Source: Bolinopsis microptera (taxonomy: Eukaryota > Ctenophora > Tentaculata > Lobata > Bolinopsidae). From it: 64,000 nt of DNA. Below are positions 13,318 through 26,900 of the stretch, piece after piece; the stretch's first letter is position 1, and every line of letters starts with the position of its first letter. Made by a program: the position numbers and the translations under genes. The stretch is taken from the NCBI RefSeq assembly GCF_026151205.1, contig NC_087075.1, positions 2,640,359 to 2,704,358 on the forward strand, given 5' to 3'. The notes beneath the pieces were generated by a model. It was not told where the DNA came from, made no database searches, and worked only from the letters and a program-made list of their open reading frames with translations.

Positions 13318-13562
13318 TTATATAGTAGTGTTGAAAGTATTAAAACTCGAAAAAAGTATTAAAACTCAAACAACTGTGATCATGTTCTTAAAACTTTGTC
13401 AGGTTTGTGGATGAGACCAGGGATTATGAATTTAACCACAATCACCAAACGAACAACAGTTATTCGCTTCTTAAAACTTGTTTTTGAAATGTAACAAGTT
13501 CACGGAGCAGCACACTATATTAGATTTAGATTTTTAATACTTTCAACACTACTATAATATAA
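13318..13562. mobile_element. short MITE-like inverted-repeat element
   Basis: Left end ttatatagtagtgttgaaag and right end ctttcaacactactataata form terminal inverted repeats of about 27 bp around a 190-bp non-coding core. The outermost bases extend into ATAT, compatible with a TA target site. The word GTGTTGAAAGTATTAAA recurs at about 40227, suggesting a dispersed family. Confidence 0.6.
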
Positions 13563-16500
13563 CAAATAATTTGAGGCTCTAATGATGTAGTTTTACGAAG
13601 ATTTCAAGTCTTACGTTGTGTGTTTCCTTCGTGTCCAAAAGCATTATATTAGATTTAGAGTATTAGTAAAGACTGCAGTAGTAAAATAAAGTACAGTACA
13701 GACCTAGGAGTAGACACATGTAAGTTATTTGCGATACAACGCAGCGAAAACTTATAGTGTTAAAGCTGAACACCATCTTCAAAATTATAAACAATCACGA
13801 CTGACGACAGGAACTTTCTCGAAGCTACTGAAAATCAGGAAAATAAGACACATACACTCGATTCTCACAAGTCAGCTCTAGCAACAGGAAAACCTAAGTT
13901 AGATTCAAAGTAAGAGGAGATTAACCCGGTCAACTCTCATCAATCTACACTTCAATACTCACCCAGTACACCAAGCAGCCGTTGACAGATACAAAACCGT
14001 AATTAGACTCCCGGTTTTTGTAACATGCAACAAAAACACTTGTTTTGTACACCTTTAATCAACGTTCAAATAAGATCAAATAAGACCACAGTTCTTCGCG
14101 ATATCATGCGCGGAGATCCCTCAACAATTAACAAGTAGATATCTGAGTACTTGATTAATTTGAGATGCAATATCCTGATGTAACCACGTGTCCAGTTGTT
14201 CTTCAGTGTCAGTCTGGAAAAGTTGCTGTTACGGCCGGCTATTTGGTTCAACTTATAGGGTATTTCACGGTTATCTTGTACCAGGCTGGCAAACCAATTA
14301 CTCAATTAGTACCACAGCATTAGAGTTTAATTACATTTGGACAGCAGTTTCAGAACTCGTTAGTTGTTAAAGTTGCGATTACTAGTTGACAAACGACAAT
14401 CAGAAACTGTAAGATTTAAGTAAGAATCTGATGTATGAGGGTGTATACTCGAGTATCAGGGTCATAAGCTCGATAATATTATAATAATATAGCATTTACT
14501 TAATCACTAGCTTGAGTCAATATATTGTATGATACGAATGAACCCCGATTTACGAATTTATGTGGCCCTAAAACAGTTGATAATGACCCCATGACTTTTT
14601 AAAAGATCTATACTAACTCGATCAAAATTATACCATTTTTGGACCCCAATTATACGAATGATCTCAGGGGACTTCACGACGAGGCGTCCGTCTCTCGTTT
14701 ATATAAGAGAAGAGAAGAGTGCATACCAATACTCCACTAATCATTATAGAGACCCACTCTTGAAGTTGAACGCCACCCGCCAGTAATCTTCTGCTCAGTA
14801 ATTAAAGATTTTCACCTCAGTAAGATAAGTTTCCGAGCGGTAGTTTGAAAGTAGGGTCGGTGATGCGCTGCTTAATGAGGGGCGGCAGTGCAAATTTCAT
14901 TTCCCCACTAATGAGCAATGACATTTCACCGTGATCTTAAAACCAACTGTCGCGCCTGCTCACTTTCTGTGATCTGTCATTAAATTGTAACCAGTCCTTC
15001 AGTTGATATCAGGGAACTATAACAGAGATGCAGAAATGCTACTGAGATAATATAACCGATGATCGATATGAAAACTGAAAAATGCTGATCAATTGCTCTC
15101 CGTGGCTTGATTTACTCTTTACAATATGTCATCGTACGCAAAATATCTAAAGTTTTAATTTACAAATTGACCTGAGCCCTCGCTTTGGTCCATTAGAGAT
15201 ATTCAGCGAATTGAGCTGAGCATGATAAGAAAATGTAATCTAAGATATGTTGAGTTCCTCATCACCTGATTCGTCGGTTACATATTACAGTTTCTACAGT
15301 TGAGCATCTAGGTATGTTGCTTGTGGGGAGTGGGGACTGGTACTGAAGACTCGCTTCATACTAATAATTGATACATACCGTTTATAGTTCACTCACGGTG
15401 GCGTAGGGTGAGTGGACTCTAAAAACAATTTTAGACGGTCAATAAAAACATTTTAACTATTTATCATCATCATTTATGTCTGGCGCTTGGTGCCTAAAAT
15501 CTAAGAAATTATTGTTCAAGAAAAATAAAGTTAACTGTTACAGAATGAACTCCATAGAAAGCAGCGTCAAACCTTGAACAATATTCAGAACAAAGTAAAG
15601 CTCTCTAAAACAAACGCACTGCATGGCTAGACCGAACTAATTTTCAGCGACGAGTGAACCTGTGAAGATAAGTCCAATGATAAGTTCCTGTGCGGTTCAT
15701 TTTACCAGGGATCAAATGAAGCCACAGAGCTGTACAGCCACCTCATTTCAGCTGTATAGAAAACTACATCATGAGTAGAAACCCTTCACCCGGTAACATA
15801 GTTGACTGCACAACAGCAATTCTAACTGCACATCCACATTTTTTGTAAACAAACCGATGTGAATCCTATTTGCACAAAGTTTAAGCTGTCTGCACACTAA
15901 ACGTTTCTCAAGGCATGAACTACATTTAGGCAATACAGTTGATTTCATACTTGAGTTCACCGTCAAGTGCACAGTTAAGGGTTTAGTTTGCGAAGGTTTC
16001 ATTTGTCATTGTCACAGATGCTTCTTTATCCCCGTGGTGACGTCTACCATATTGTTTACGTCAGTCGTCATTCTTGTTACGTCATTCTTGTTACGTCATA
16101 CAGCGTAGAGAAAACAGTGTATAAGAAGTGTTTGAATGTGCTGATGAAGCAGAGTTGTAATATCTTAGTAGCTCTATATAGTATATAGTCTAATAAAGTA
16201 CGCTGAAATTAGGTGTATTGGAAATGTTACCGTGGGTACTTTACATCAAAATTTGCGCTAAAAGTTACTGTTAAAATCGACTTCGAAATCTCAAAACCAT
16301 TTGCAAATCATCCTCCGTTCATGTTCTCGATTAGGCAATTCAAGCTCTATTAGGCAAATATGATCTAATTGTTCATGCATCACGAACATCATAAACTTCA
16401 ACTATATAATATGTATCAAATACAAGAGACAATCAAATGAATGGGTTAAGGGGTTCAACGATTCAAACAGAAGTTGACAGATCAATTTGCCAAATGTTGA

Positions 16501-17370
16501 TGGGACAATAATTACAACACACCCTATAAAATCCCTTCCGGCGAGTGAAAATCAAGCAATCAGCTCATGTCGAAAGTTAACTGGGGACCATGTTGCTAGA
16601 TGGATATTCGCTAATTGAATTATTCCAGCCAATTGATTGGGAAAGTCCTGTTCATTAACTGTAATTCTCATGAGGTATTGATCAACGGTCTTTTAAATTC
16701 TTAGTTTACCTCCAGATCCGAAGACGACTGATTTAAACTAAAAAACAAAGCTTATCAATCAAAACTACCACGATTGGATGAGATTTTTCTGACGAAGCAA
16801 TAGCTTAGAATTAATAACTTCAAGGTACAGAAAAGTTGTGTGCCCTCATTAATTTTCAAACAGTTCAACTATAATTTTCACGGCTGGTAATTCCAACATC
16901 CTAGTGCGAGGGCAGTACCCATGGTTACAACTGTCTGATCAGATAATTCACATCTTTACTCTGTCTAGATGAAGATTGGGTGGAATTTAAAGTATGTCTA
17001 TTGAAAATGCTTTCCGTGATATAGCTTTATTTGGTCGAGAATAACAGTTTTTGAATAATTCACAAATCTTTAAGGTGAAAATGGATTAAACTATCTTTAT
17101 ATTGTAGCTTTCAATTTCCAGGAAGAGTAATTTTATTATTAAGTTGGTTAAGAGAGTACAGTAAGAATTGGAGCGGCTTCTATTCTGATAATTAAACTAC
17201 AAAAATTTTGCCTCTTCCTTGCAAATTTGCTTCGATGGCTTTAGGTTGAGGGTAATTTATCTGATTTATTTTTGGAAAGCCAATTTTCAAATTTGTTGGA
17301 CACTTTTATAATGTTATGCATCGAAGAAAGAAAAATAATCACATTTTCCACATTTAATAATTTTAAAAGC
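13563..17370. other. non-coding interval apart from the candidate exon at 13963-14052
   Basis: A TATA-like string (gtttatataagag) lies near 14698-14710 without a confirmed downstream exon. A short ttgttacgtcattc duplication occurs near 16070-16100. No supported gene. Confidence 0.4.
13963..14052 (-). CDS. candidate 90-nt internal exon, gene unknown
   Basis: A minus-strand acceptor (gattaaag) opens a 30-residue frame containing CYKNRESNYGFVSVNG. It ends at TGG followed by a strong donor (GTGAGTATTG). Length is a multiple of three. The acceptor has a poor pyrimidine tract and no neighbouring exon was found, so this is only a candidate. Confidence 0.22.
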
Positions 17371-17990
17371 TTGTCAAAAGTTATTGATAATTGATCCCAG
17401 ATACATCTAGGAGTTGTAAAATTACTAATGTTACATTTTTATATGACAGTCAACTAATAAGTCGATTAAAAGATCATTTATGTTCATTATCATTGACAGC
17501 CAGTGTGAAATGTATAATTAAAATACGAAGGGAACGACTAGAATCTAGATCTATATTCTTTCTAATATCATTTTACAGTGAACAATGCCAAATACGTTTA
17601 CTCAGCGTCAATATATATCAACAGAGCTATTATCATTAAAATATCACATTAATTTTAACAACAAGAAGTTCTCGGGTACTGCATCAGTCAATATGCTTTC
17701 TTCCATATTTTATTTTGAAAAGCTGGCACATAAATACCCTGTTTTCACTCCGAATCACTATCACCATTCACCGTGGGCCCTTCACATCTGAATTACAATT
17801 ATTAATTGAATTAATGTCTTTTCTTATATAACCGCGTTAAGAATATTACACAGTCCATGTTTACCATTACTGGTACTACATACACATTACTTTACTTTGG
17901 GCCATTACTTTACAAGGAAGCAAGTTTCGGTGATAAGATCAGAAACTTGAGAATCAGTATTTACAATTTAACTTTAGCATAGTAAATCAC
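17371..17990. repeat. diverged segmental duplicate A (partner at about 19600-20400)
   Basis: Shares a collinear series of words with 19600-20400: cttgtcaaa, aatcgat/attgatc, a gattaaaagatca block, a ttatcattg-cagcca block, ttttgaaaagctg and aaacttgagaatcagt. The copies are clearly diverged with small indels, so the duplication is old. The partner lies just 3' of the receptor tail exon on the minus strand. Confidence 0.6.
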
Positions 17991-18143
17991 TGAAATTATT
18001 TGTAATCATTTCAGTATGATATAGTAGTTGTACACTTTAACGAGGTCTGATCGTCATCTTCTTACAGCGTTCGATGTCTGTGTGAAGGTAAAATGGTGAT
18101 ATCCTCTGGATCAGGCAGAGATCGAGTGTTATCGGGATTAATT

Positions 18144-18378
18144 CTGTAGTAGTTGTACAGCAATACTAAGGTAATGGGACTTTTGCGGACACTCTACCGG
18201 CCAAACCTTGTTTATTGTTAACAAAGCCGCAGTCAAGGTTCGGTGAACGGTTTTTACTACGCTTTTTACTACCGTTCACCGAACCTTGACTGTGGCTTTG
18301 TTAACAATAAACAAGGTTTGTCCGGTAGAGGGTCCACAGAAGTCCCATTACCTTAGTATTGCTGTACAACTACTACAG
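18144..18378. mobile_element. 235-bp near-perfect palindromic foldback element
   Basis: The segment begins ctgtagtagttgtacagc and ends with its reverse complement gctgtacaactactacag. The arms are about 115 bp and match nearly throughout, meeting near 18261. It has no coding capacity. A related word (agtagttgtacactttaac) lies immediately upstream at about 18022, so the element may have inserted into, or amplified from, a local copy. Consistent with a foldback MITE. Confidence 0.8.
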
Positions 18379-18394
18379 TTGTACACTTTAACCG

Positions 18395-18730
18395 CAATTA
18401 ATATTAATGATGCGAATGGTTCTTATTTAATTGGCCGATATTCACAATGAGGACTTTACTTATTGGCCCTTCCCTGATTTCTCTTTCTACAATTTCCCCT
18501 ATTTTTAGTTTTAGAACTGCTCGTTGTTCCCCTTAACTGTTTTTATTGTCGAATTGTTTATACTCGATACATGGTTGCACAGTTTACTGCAATTAACATG
18601 AACGGTGTTTCCTATTCAATATGGCGATTTTCACGATATAATTTTCCATGAGAACTCTACTGATTCTCTCTTCCCTGATTTCTTTGTCTACCGTTTCCCC
18701 CTTTTGTTTGTTTTAGAGCTTCTCGTTGGC
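18395..18730. repeat. diverged tandem duplication of about 190 bp
   Basis: 18395-18540 and 18590-18730 share ordered blocks (gcaattaa-atgaa/gcgaatgg, ccctgatttctcttt/ccctgatttctttgt, tttcccc and gttttaga then gctcgttg/ttctcgttg). Non-coding. An open, GC-richer stretch at 18785-18940 just downstream is readable on both strands and could not be assigned. Confidence 0.5.
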
Positions 18731-19155
18731 GGTACCGTTCTATAATTACCATGGTTAACGAATAGCTACCCATGGTAATTAGCTCCTTGATTATTGATTC
18801 CAGTTGCCCTCCGCTGAAAGAACTTAATCCGATACTTGGTTCAGTGCCTCGACTGAGACGAAGATCAGTTCCATCACTTCCAGGAACAAAAGGAAATCGC
18901 GGCATGTGCGGAGTGGCGATTTTTCCCATTCTTTGCGACAAATTTTATATGTCGTCTGTTTGGCTTGTCGCGGTATCGCGATTTTTGGCCAAAATAATCG
19001 CGATTTTCTTTTATCCCTCATCATTTCTGTTACGACCACCTGGAATTTGTTTCTAAACGCGAACACCTTTTTATTTCTTGTCTCGTCTCTCATGAGCTAA
19101 TATGTTGATAGTTATTTTGAGCCTGGCACTTCTTTTTGTGTCTATTCTTCAACAG

Positions 19156-19287
19156 GGATCTGGAGGATACATTGCAAAGGTACAAGCCGCATGGTTCGAG
19201 AAGCAGATGGAGGAGTTCAACTTCAAGCAACAGAACGTTGCAAACACGTTGGATTATGACAGCGAAGTGGTTTGGCCGGCGTACTAA
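19156..19287 (+). CDS. terminal coding exon of an unidentified plus-strand gene
   Basis: A good acceptor (tattcttcaacag) is followed by 43 codons and TAA. The encoded tail begins GSGGYIAKVQAAWFEKQMEE and ends with an acidic stretch and SEVVWPAY. It is GC-richer than its flanks with balanced codon use (GTA CAA GCC GCA TGG TTC GAG AAG CAG), which argues for real coding sequence. The tail looks like an amphipathic helix followed by an acidic-aromatic end; I do not recognise the family. The upstream in-frame hydrophobic stretch is intron if the acceptor is used. Upstream exons were not located, though the promoter at 1.3-1.5 kb could in principle serve this gene. Confidence 0.5.
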   Translation, partial: GSGGYIAKVQAAWFEKQMEEFNFKQQNVANTLDYDSEVVWPAY

Positions 19288-19599
19288 ACAATTACCGAAC
19301 TTTTAGCCGATAACTTATTTGGCTTATTCAATTGACTATCTTAATGAGCTCGACTAATTCTAATGTTCATAAATCATAAATTGTTCATTATTGTCATTGA
19401 CAATCACATGTTTTGTACTATTTGTCTGGATTAGGAAAATTTAAATGCCGAATTATTCCCGAATTATTCCCGAACTGAAAAATGTGCCGAATGCAACGAA
19501 CTTTTTACAAGCTTTTGCCGATCTGTCCAACTATGGACGATAATACAGATGGTTTTAAAATCAAGGAGTGTGAAGGATAATTGAATAGTCTAATTTCAA

Positions 19600-20400
19600 A
19601 CGCTTGTCAAATTGATAATCGATCCTTGAAACCTCTAGAATCTAACGCTTCTAAAATTACAAACATTAACATTTTGATATGACGGTCAACAAATAAAATC
19701 GATTAAAAGATCAGTCAAGTCGATTATCATTGTCAGCCAATAAAATGTATAATCAAAAAGCGGGATTTTACTAGATCTAAATTTGCCGAAGTATTATTGC
19801 ACAGAGAAGTGTGTTCAGTTTCAAATTATTTTAGTATCTTACTCGGCCTCAATTTTTATTTGAAAATTCAATTAATTATCATATATATAAAAAAAGCGTT
19901 ACAATTCAGCCTGCATGCTCTCTCAGCCATGAAAAATTATAATGAGATTATTTTGACATAATACTTATGGAAAAATGGTGCTGCAATATAAGTTGCATAA
20001 TGCATACTGTGTGGCCGGATGACAACTAACTAAACTAGAAAAATAAACTTGATTATATAATTGTTAACATTTGGGCCGTCTAAAAATATTTATCACTATT
20101 TCAATATTTACCAATATTTCAAAAGAGCTGTTATGAGTTTATCATAAACATACATAACATAAATATTAAATAAAGATATCGTATCAAGAACAAGATAATA
20201 GGTTTTTGGGTAAATCATACAAGTACAACATACTCTCTTCCACATTTTGTTCTGAAAAGCTGATTTATCACTATCATTACGATTAGTGTCTTTTCTATAA
20301 AACTGCGTTACGAATATTAAACAGTTCATGTTTTCCATTCCTGTTAACAAGTTCCCGTGGTATGATGAGAAACTTGAGAATCAGTGTTTGGGTACTGATT
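19600..20400. repeat. diverged segmental duplicate A-prime (partner at 17371-17990)
   Basis: The collinear partner of the upstream copy, ending immediately beyond the stop codon of the minus-strand receptor tail exon. It probably includes that gene's 3' untranslated region. A local inverted word (aaacttgagaatcagt / actgattctcaagtt at 20371-20406) forms a hairpin. Confidence 0.55.
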
Positions 20401-20419
20401 CTCAAGTTGATGTTAAATA

Positions 20420-20997
20420 TCAGGCATCTGGTACTGGGCTCAGTTCGTCAGGTACTTCGTAGATAGCTTCATTAGCAAAAGCTACTCGGGGGATTTGGGG
20501 GACTTTGTGGACTTGGGGGACTCTGGGGACTTGGGGAACTTGGGGTACTTGGGGGACTTGCGGGACTTGCGGGACTTGGGGGACTTGCGGGACTTGGGGA
20601 ACTTGGGGGACTTGGGGGACTTGGGGGACTTGCGGGACTTGGGGGACTTGGGGGACTTGCGGGACTTGGGGGACTTGGGGGACTTGCGGGACTTGGGGAA
20701 CTTGGGGGACTTGGGGAACTTGGGGGACTTGGGGGACTTGGGGGAGCTTCGTTTCTGTTGAAGAGGTAGGTTGCGTAGTAACGGAGGATTCCGTAGTGAC
20801 GATGGATTCCGTAGTGACGTTATCCACTGCGTGCTTAGACTCATAGTCGTTTCTCGAGCAAGTGCACTTTGACTTACTAAGGAATTTGTGGGCAGCATAA
20901 ATGCCGAGAAAAACTGTAGTGACTAAGAAAAATAAGGCTAAACTGATAGTGATAGGGATCCATGCAAGGGGCTGCAGTTGGGTGCTTTCTTCTGTAC
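20420..20997 (-). CDS. membrane-span and Pro-Gln-Val-repeat tail exon (last exon)
   Basis: The acceptor aaccattatcag precedes a frame reading TEESTQLQPLAWIPI, then a hydrophobic span (ISLALFFLVTTVFLGIYAA) and HKFLSKSKCTC, a classic stop-transfer with basic and cysteine residues after it. A Thr/Ser-rich stretch (VTTESIVTTESSVTTQPTSS) follows, then about 25-30 PQV triplets and the end VPDELSPVPDA before TGA. The open frame extends well upstream of any repeat, through the membrane span, so coding on this strand is well supported. The long frames on the plus strand here are by-products of the 9-bp period. Entry phase 1 matches the exit phase of the sushi exon at 30863. Confidence 0.7.
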
Positions 20998-23900
20998 CTG
21001 ATAATGGTTCCAGTTATTCAGTGTAATAATGACTAATATACAGTATTTCCCTTCTATAACGCGGTTTTTGGGATACAAAAATTGGCGTAAAAAATTGGCG
21101 ATGTGTAACTGCAAACTGTAAAAGGGGTCAGGTCACTTATTTTTGTGCTAAAATCAGGCCCGGTGTGTGCTATGAAACATGTGTAATTGTGCACTTAGGA
21201 GCTATTATGCATTTTATAAGAGATGATAGAGACATAATTGGAAAATTGACGAATAATGAAGCATCATAATATGCAGAACGAGATAGCAGGATGTAAGTTC
21301 GTTTCGAGTGATAAGGATAAGAAATTGAAAATGCTCACTCCAAATAAAACGGCATGAAAAATTTCGCCCAATAAAAAGAACCGCGTTGCACAGGGGGTGG
21401 CGTTATCTGTTATAGAAAGGGGATATTATTAATATTGTATTATATATTATTGTATTATATATTATTGTATTATATATTATATTATATTATTAATACTGTA
21501 CACCGGGCTAGAGACATTTTCTATTTTTAGAACTTAAAAATCGAACGTTAATAAAAATAGAAATTTATGATTCATGCGCTTTTTTAATTTTTACTAAAAC
21601 CCAAAATTTGGTAGAGTGGACCGTGGCCAGTGTCTCTTTTTCCCAAACAATAACAAAAAGGAATTATATCTTTGTCGGTATTAATTCTCGGTATCATTTT
21701 TGAGAAACATGAAATTAATTGAATTGATATCATTTCCTCTGGAATTGTTTGGAAAAGGGAGACACTCGCCTCGGTCCGCTCTACCCAATTTTGGGTTTTA
21801 ATAAAGAGAAGTTTGGGTGAGGAATTTGATATTTAGCATGATTTTATGGTGATGCACCACCATCGTAACTATTCCCGAAAGTCAAACCCGCCCCAATAAG
21901 TATAGCTAAATTAGGATATCGATTACAAAATGTTGCTTGAACTAATTTAGGGATCGTCACCTGTTTGCGGGTCCATATTTAACAGTATTCATACTTGTTA
22001 TGTGCTACATAAAATTACAAATACCATTTCCGAATCCCGTGATTGTGCCTGAATGTGCTATCGCATATATTCATATTTATCATACCTCATGCATTTAATT
22101 TTATCATTCGTTTTGTTGCATTGGATTTTTGTAATATCGAAATTTCAGTACTGTACGATTAATGTATAGTATACATTGTATACTCCCTAGTATACATTGT
22201 ATACTCCCTCAGTAGTATGTAAGTTCGATTAGTTAGTTTAGTTTTGGTTTTTATACACTATATAGTATCATGAACGAGAGTAGTGTTCCGGGCAAAACAA
22301 TTGTAAAGGGGGTAATGGTATAAAGGCTGACTGACTGGTTGTAATGAATAATTATATAATATAACTTAGAATTAATTACAAAATTTACTTTAATAAGCAT
22401 TAAATCTTGCTAAAAACATTCTTTACAACCAAAGGCCGCAAATTTGGCAAATCGTTCAGCTCAATAACAGTGTTAATTTGTCTCCAAATTTTCCGCACAT
22501 ACGGGTAAATGCCTCACAGAATGGCTAGCCTCACAGAATGGCCAAATTTGTAAATGTTTTTGTAACTAATTTTTTATAAAAGACTGGTAGGTTTTGTGGA
22601 TACCATATGAAACAAAAGTCTTCTGGCAACACTTCCTGTGGTGAAATCATTAACTAGGACCACATTTTCTGGCATAAATATGACTGTTTATGTAGAAATT
22701 TTGAGCACTGAAAAATTTGTTTTCAAATTTTTGAACTAAGTTTACATTTTGGTGAGAACTTCTGGCACCAGTATGACAGAAGATGTTCAAAGAATAGTAT
22801 TCATCAAACAAAACGAACATTGTTCAATATAGGAAGAAAAAAATGCTAAAATGGCTACACGCCTCACAAAATGGCCAAAATATGCCTCACAAAATTTGTT
22901 TTCAAATTTTTGAACTAAGTTTGCATTTTGGTGAGAACTTCTGGCACCAGTATGACAGAAGATGTTTAAAGAATAGTATTCATCAAACAAAACGAACATA
23001 TTTCAATTTAGGAAGAAACAAAATGTTAAAAATTAAATGGCTAAACGCCTCACAAAATGGCCAAAATATGCCTCACAAAATGGCCAAAATTTAAAACTCC
23101 TTTTATTCAATGAAACCATAAGTCTAAAGTATTCACAAGCTATTTATCATACAATAACACCCCAGATGGAGTGTTTTTACAGCCGAATGAAGGTTATAAA
23201 TCATGAAATCAGGGAATATGAACAACGCCACACAAAATGGCCATTTTTGGTGTAGAAATTATGCCCTTTTCATTCAGTTCTAAGAAATTTCACCTATATG
23301 GGGGTGTTAACAAGGCATATTAATACCAGCAGCATGCCTGAAAAGCTGAAACAAGAGCCAAAGGTTTTAGAAAAATAAAATTTTCTCGTTTTCTTTTTTT
23401 TTTTGCCATTTTGTCAGGCATTTTTTCTTTTTTGTGAAATAATTTTTCACAGCTCAGTTTTTTCGTGAGTTTTAGATTATTACCCCATTCCTTAATAGGT
23501 TTTCTAAGAACGTGTGGTGATAGAAATTTAAAAAGTATCTCCATCAACAAAATTATAGAAATTCAGATTTGGCCATTCTGTGAGGCATGTTTTTTTGGAG
23601 GAAGATTTTCCGGCCAATTTTTCTCAAAGAAAAAATGGTTATGAGATTAAATGAACCCCCGGGAAGAAAAATATGAGTGTCAACTTAGCTTCTTATGAGA
23701 TAAAAACTGGAATAAAGTGTGTTTTGTGACTTTGAGAGACCTTCCTTTTTTTTGGCCATTCTGTGAGGTAAATACCCGTACAAAGTTTTTGGCAGGTGCG
23801 GAATCGCACTATTTAAAAATATTGCTGCACTCACATGTTGAATCTGGGCCAGTAGATGGGAATGTATGAAGGCCAGTCATCAAGTAGCCCCCAGCCACTC

Positions 23901-26900
23901 ACAGCACGCCCTCAGGTCACGTGACAGCACGTCACAAGGGTCACGTGACAGATCACATGTCATGTAACCACGTGACAAGCTCGTTAATTAAATGTCAAGG
24001 TCACGTGACAAGATAATTGACCAATGAGGAGCCAGAACGTTATGACGAATCAATTAATAATCTCGACTAAAGGATCTAAAGTCTGATTAAACGGTTGCCA
24101 AGCAGGTTCCTGTTACTTGATCACTGGTCACGTGTTTAGCTTAAGCATCATGTGACATGAATGGTATTTGAACCTCGAGATCACGTGACAGGAGTCACTT
24201 GATTACCCGTCAGAACGTCATGATGAATAATTCAATAATCCTGTCTAAAGGATCTAAAGTCTGATTAAACGGCTGCCAAGCAGGCTCCTGTCACTTGATT
24301 ACTGGTCAAATGATTCTTCACGATTTACCCCGGTCCAGTCACCACTCCAAATAAGCAGAGGGTGACATAACGAAATGTGGTGTAGGGTTACCATCGCTCG
24401 ACCTCCTGGAAATTACAAGTCTTATCATCAATTTTCTGACATTTAAGCAATAGCTACAGTATCTGAACCACATTTTCACCCTTTAAGATATAACAACTGT
24501 TAGGTAGCCTAGTGGTTAGAACATCCGTCTTCTGCACAAAAGGTTCAGGGTTCAAAGTCGAGTCTAGGGAGTAGCTAAGGCTCCATACCATTCACTATTA
24601 TTAACTATTAAATTTGCTTGTTATAAATTTGATAAATTTCGAGAGACAAATAAAACTACCGTTTAATTGATAATTTGTTGTTGTCAACATTATAATCATA
24701 AATTGAAATCATCAAGAGTAAGATTGGGTACATAAATCATTGTATAACAGTTGCACGTTAATGGTGTTCTAGTACAGGTAGTTAGTTCCACCAACTACTT
24801 ATTCAGATAAAGTTTGAGAATCTTATCGACAATAGTTGTGTTTTCGTTCATCAGTTTGTTTACATCAGATAGACTTGTAGTGGTGATAACTGCATCCAAT
24901 AGAGATCGTTCTTCCAAACTTAGAATATCTGTTAGGTCTTCTCCGCTGTCAATTAAACGCTGCTTCAAGACAACAAACAATTCGGTTTTCATCATGTATG
25001 AGAATAAAATGTCAAAACATTTATTTTGCTCTTTACACAATTTACTTTGTAACAGGACGTCTAGAGATTTAAGTAAACTCGATATCTTTTTACTGTTTGG
25101 TTGTTTGATTGGTACTCCTTTCCGCTTGCCTACGTGTTGCCAGTCAGTATCAGATTCTAACTCTTTAGCACTATATTCTTTGTTGGACTCATCATCGCTA
25201 CTTGTTACACCACTAAATTCATCATCACCACTACCTGGTACATCAGAGTTAGAACCACCTTGCTGAGATTCTTCAGAAACTATTGTATCAGCATCTGAAC
25301 ATACAGAATCAGGACCCTCCATTTTAACATCAGTCACATCTGAGTTAGCTTTTGACAGCGGCAGTAGAATTGCAGAACTTTCATCTGACTCTCGGTTCTC
25401 TCGATGATACCTACTAATATGTGAGGACAGACTATATTTATTGGCAAAAGACTTGTCACAGAATGAGCAGGTTACAGAATTCATAACTGCAGTACAAACG
25501 TTTTATAATGCTATGCAACAACCATTATATAGCAATAATCGCATAAAATCGCAAATAATCGCAAAATAATCGCATATAATCGCATATAATAGCATATAAT
25601 GGCATAAAATTGCAAATAATCGCATATAATTGCAAAATAATTCCACAAAATAGCATATAATAGCATATAATCGCATATAATCGCATATAATAGCATATAA
25701 TAGCATATAATCACATTTAATCACATATATAATCACGTATATTATCTCTTAAAATCACATTTTATTATTTATACTCGCAAATAATTGCATATAATTGCAA
25801 ATAATCGCATATAGTAGCAGGGTGAATATGATCCAACTTACGCATTCAACCTATTAAAGATTCGCATATAATCGCATATAATCGCATATAATCACATATA
25901 ATCGCATATAATAGCATATAATAGCATATAATAGCATATAATAGCATATAATAGCATATAATAGCATATAATCGCATATAATCGCATGCAATAGCATTCA
26001 ATCACATATATAATCCATTGGGTGGGCGACAGTTGACCCCCCGACAATTAACCCCCGACAATTGACACCTCGACAATTGACCACCTGACAATATAATTTA
26101 ATACAGCATCACTTCATACCATACTCCTCACGGTGCTCTTGATCTATGAAGAATGCACCTTTGTTGTGGTGTGCCGCACTCCACATGAATAGATTCCCGG
26201 AAAATTCAGATGCTCTCCCCATAGCTAGTGGCACAGACGGGAATCGAACCCGGGACCCTGTGAATGCGAGGCATTTCACAAGTAGGCAGACTAACGTCTA
26301 ACGAACTGTGCCACATAGCCATTTATAACTATAATGTATTATTTTAAACTGACAAGCTTGTAAATGAAATGTCAAGGTTACGTGACAAGTTAATTGACCA
26401 ATAAGAAGCAAGTACGTCATAATAGCATCCGTCACGTGATATTCGTTACGATCTTGTTAAACATGTTCATATTTTCATTTTAACAGCGGTCCATCTGGAG
26501 CCTCAGGTTAGTGAGTTAACGGCAACTTTCCTATGCAGGACAATGTGGGTTCAAATCCCGCCTAGCTTACTTCTCCAGATGGATCGCTCTTTTAAAACAT
26601 TTAATTTTATCTATTTAAACGTAACAACCATTGGTATTCATTTAAATGCGATTATAAGATATTATATGCTATTATATGCGATTATATGCTGGCGATTGAA
26701 CTGTAATTCTTGAGTCTACCGAATGCGATTATATGTTATTATTATATGCTATTATATGCAATTATATGCAATTATATGCTATTATATGCGATTATATGCT
26801 ATTATATGCTATTATATGCTATTATATGCTATTATATGCTATTATATGCTATTATATGATATTATATGCTATTATTTGCGATTATTTTCAGTATTCATTC

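Noticed and set aside
18657-19100. Several overlapping open frames on both strands of about 90 codons
   Set aside because: Both strands are open over the same GC-richer patch and no splice borders favour one, so none is called.
20495-20846. Plus-strand frames over the 9-bp repeat (LGDLGDL and WGTWGT types)
   Set aside because: They exist only inside the repeat. The minus-strand frame alone continues through a membrane span and a sensible C-terminus.
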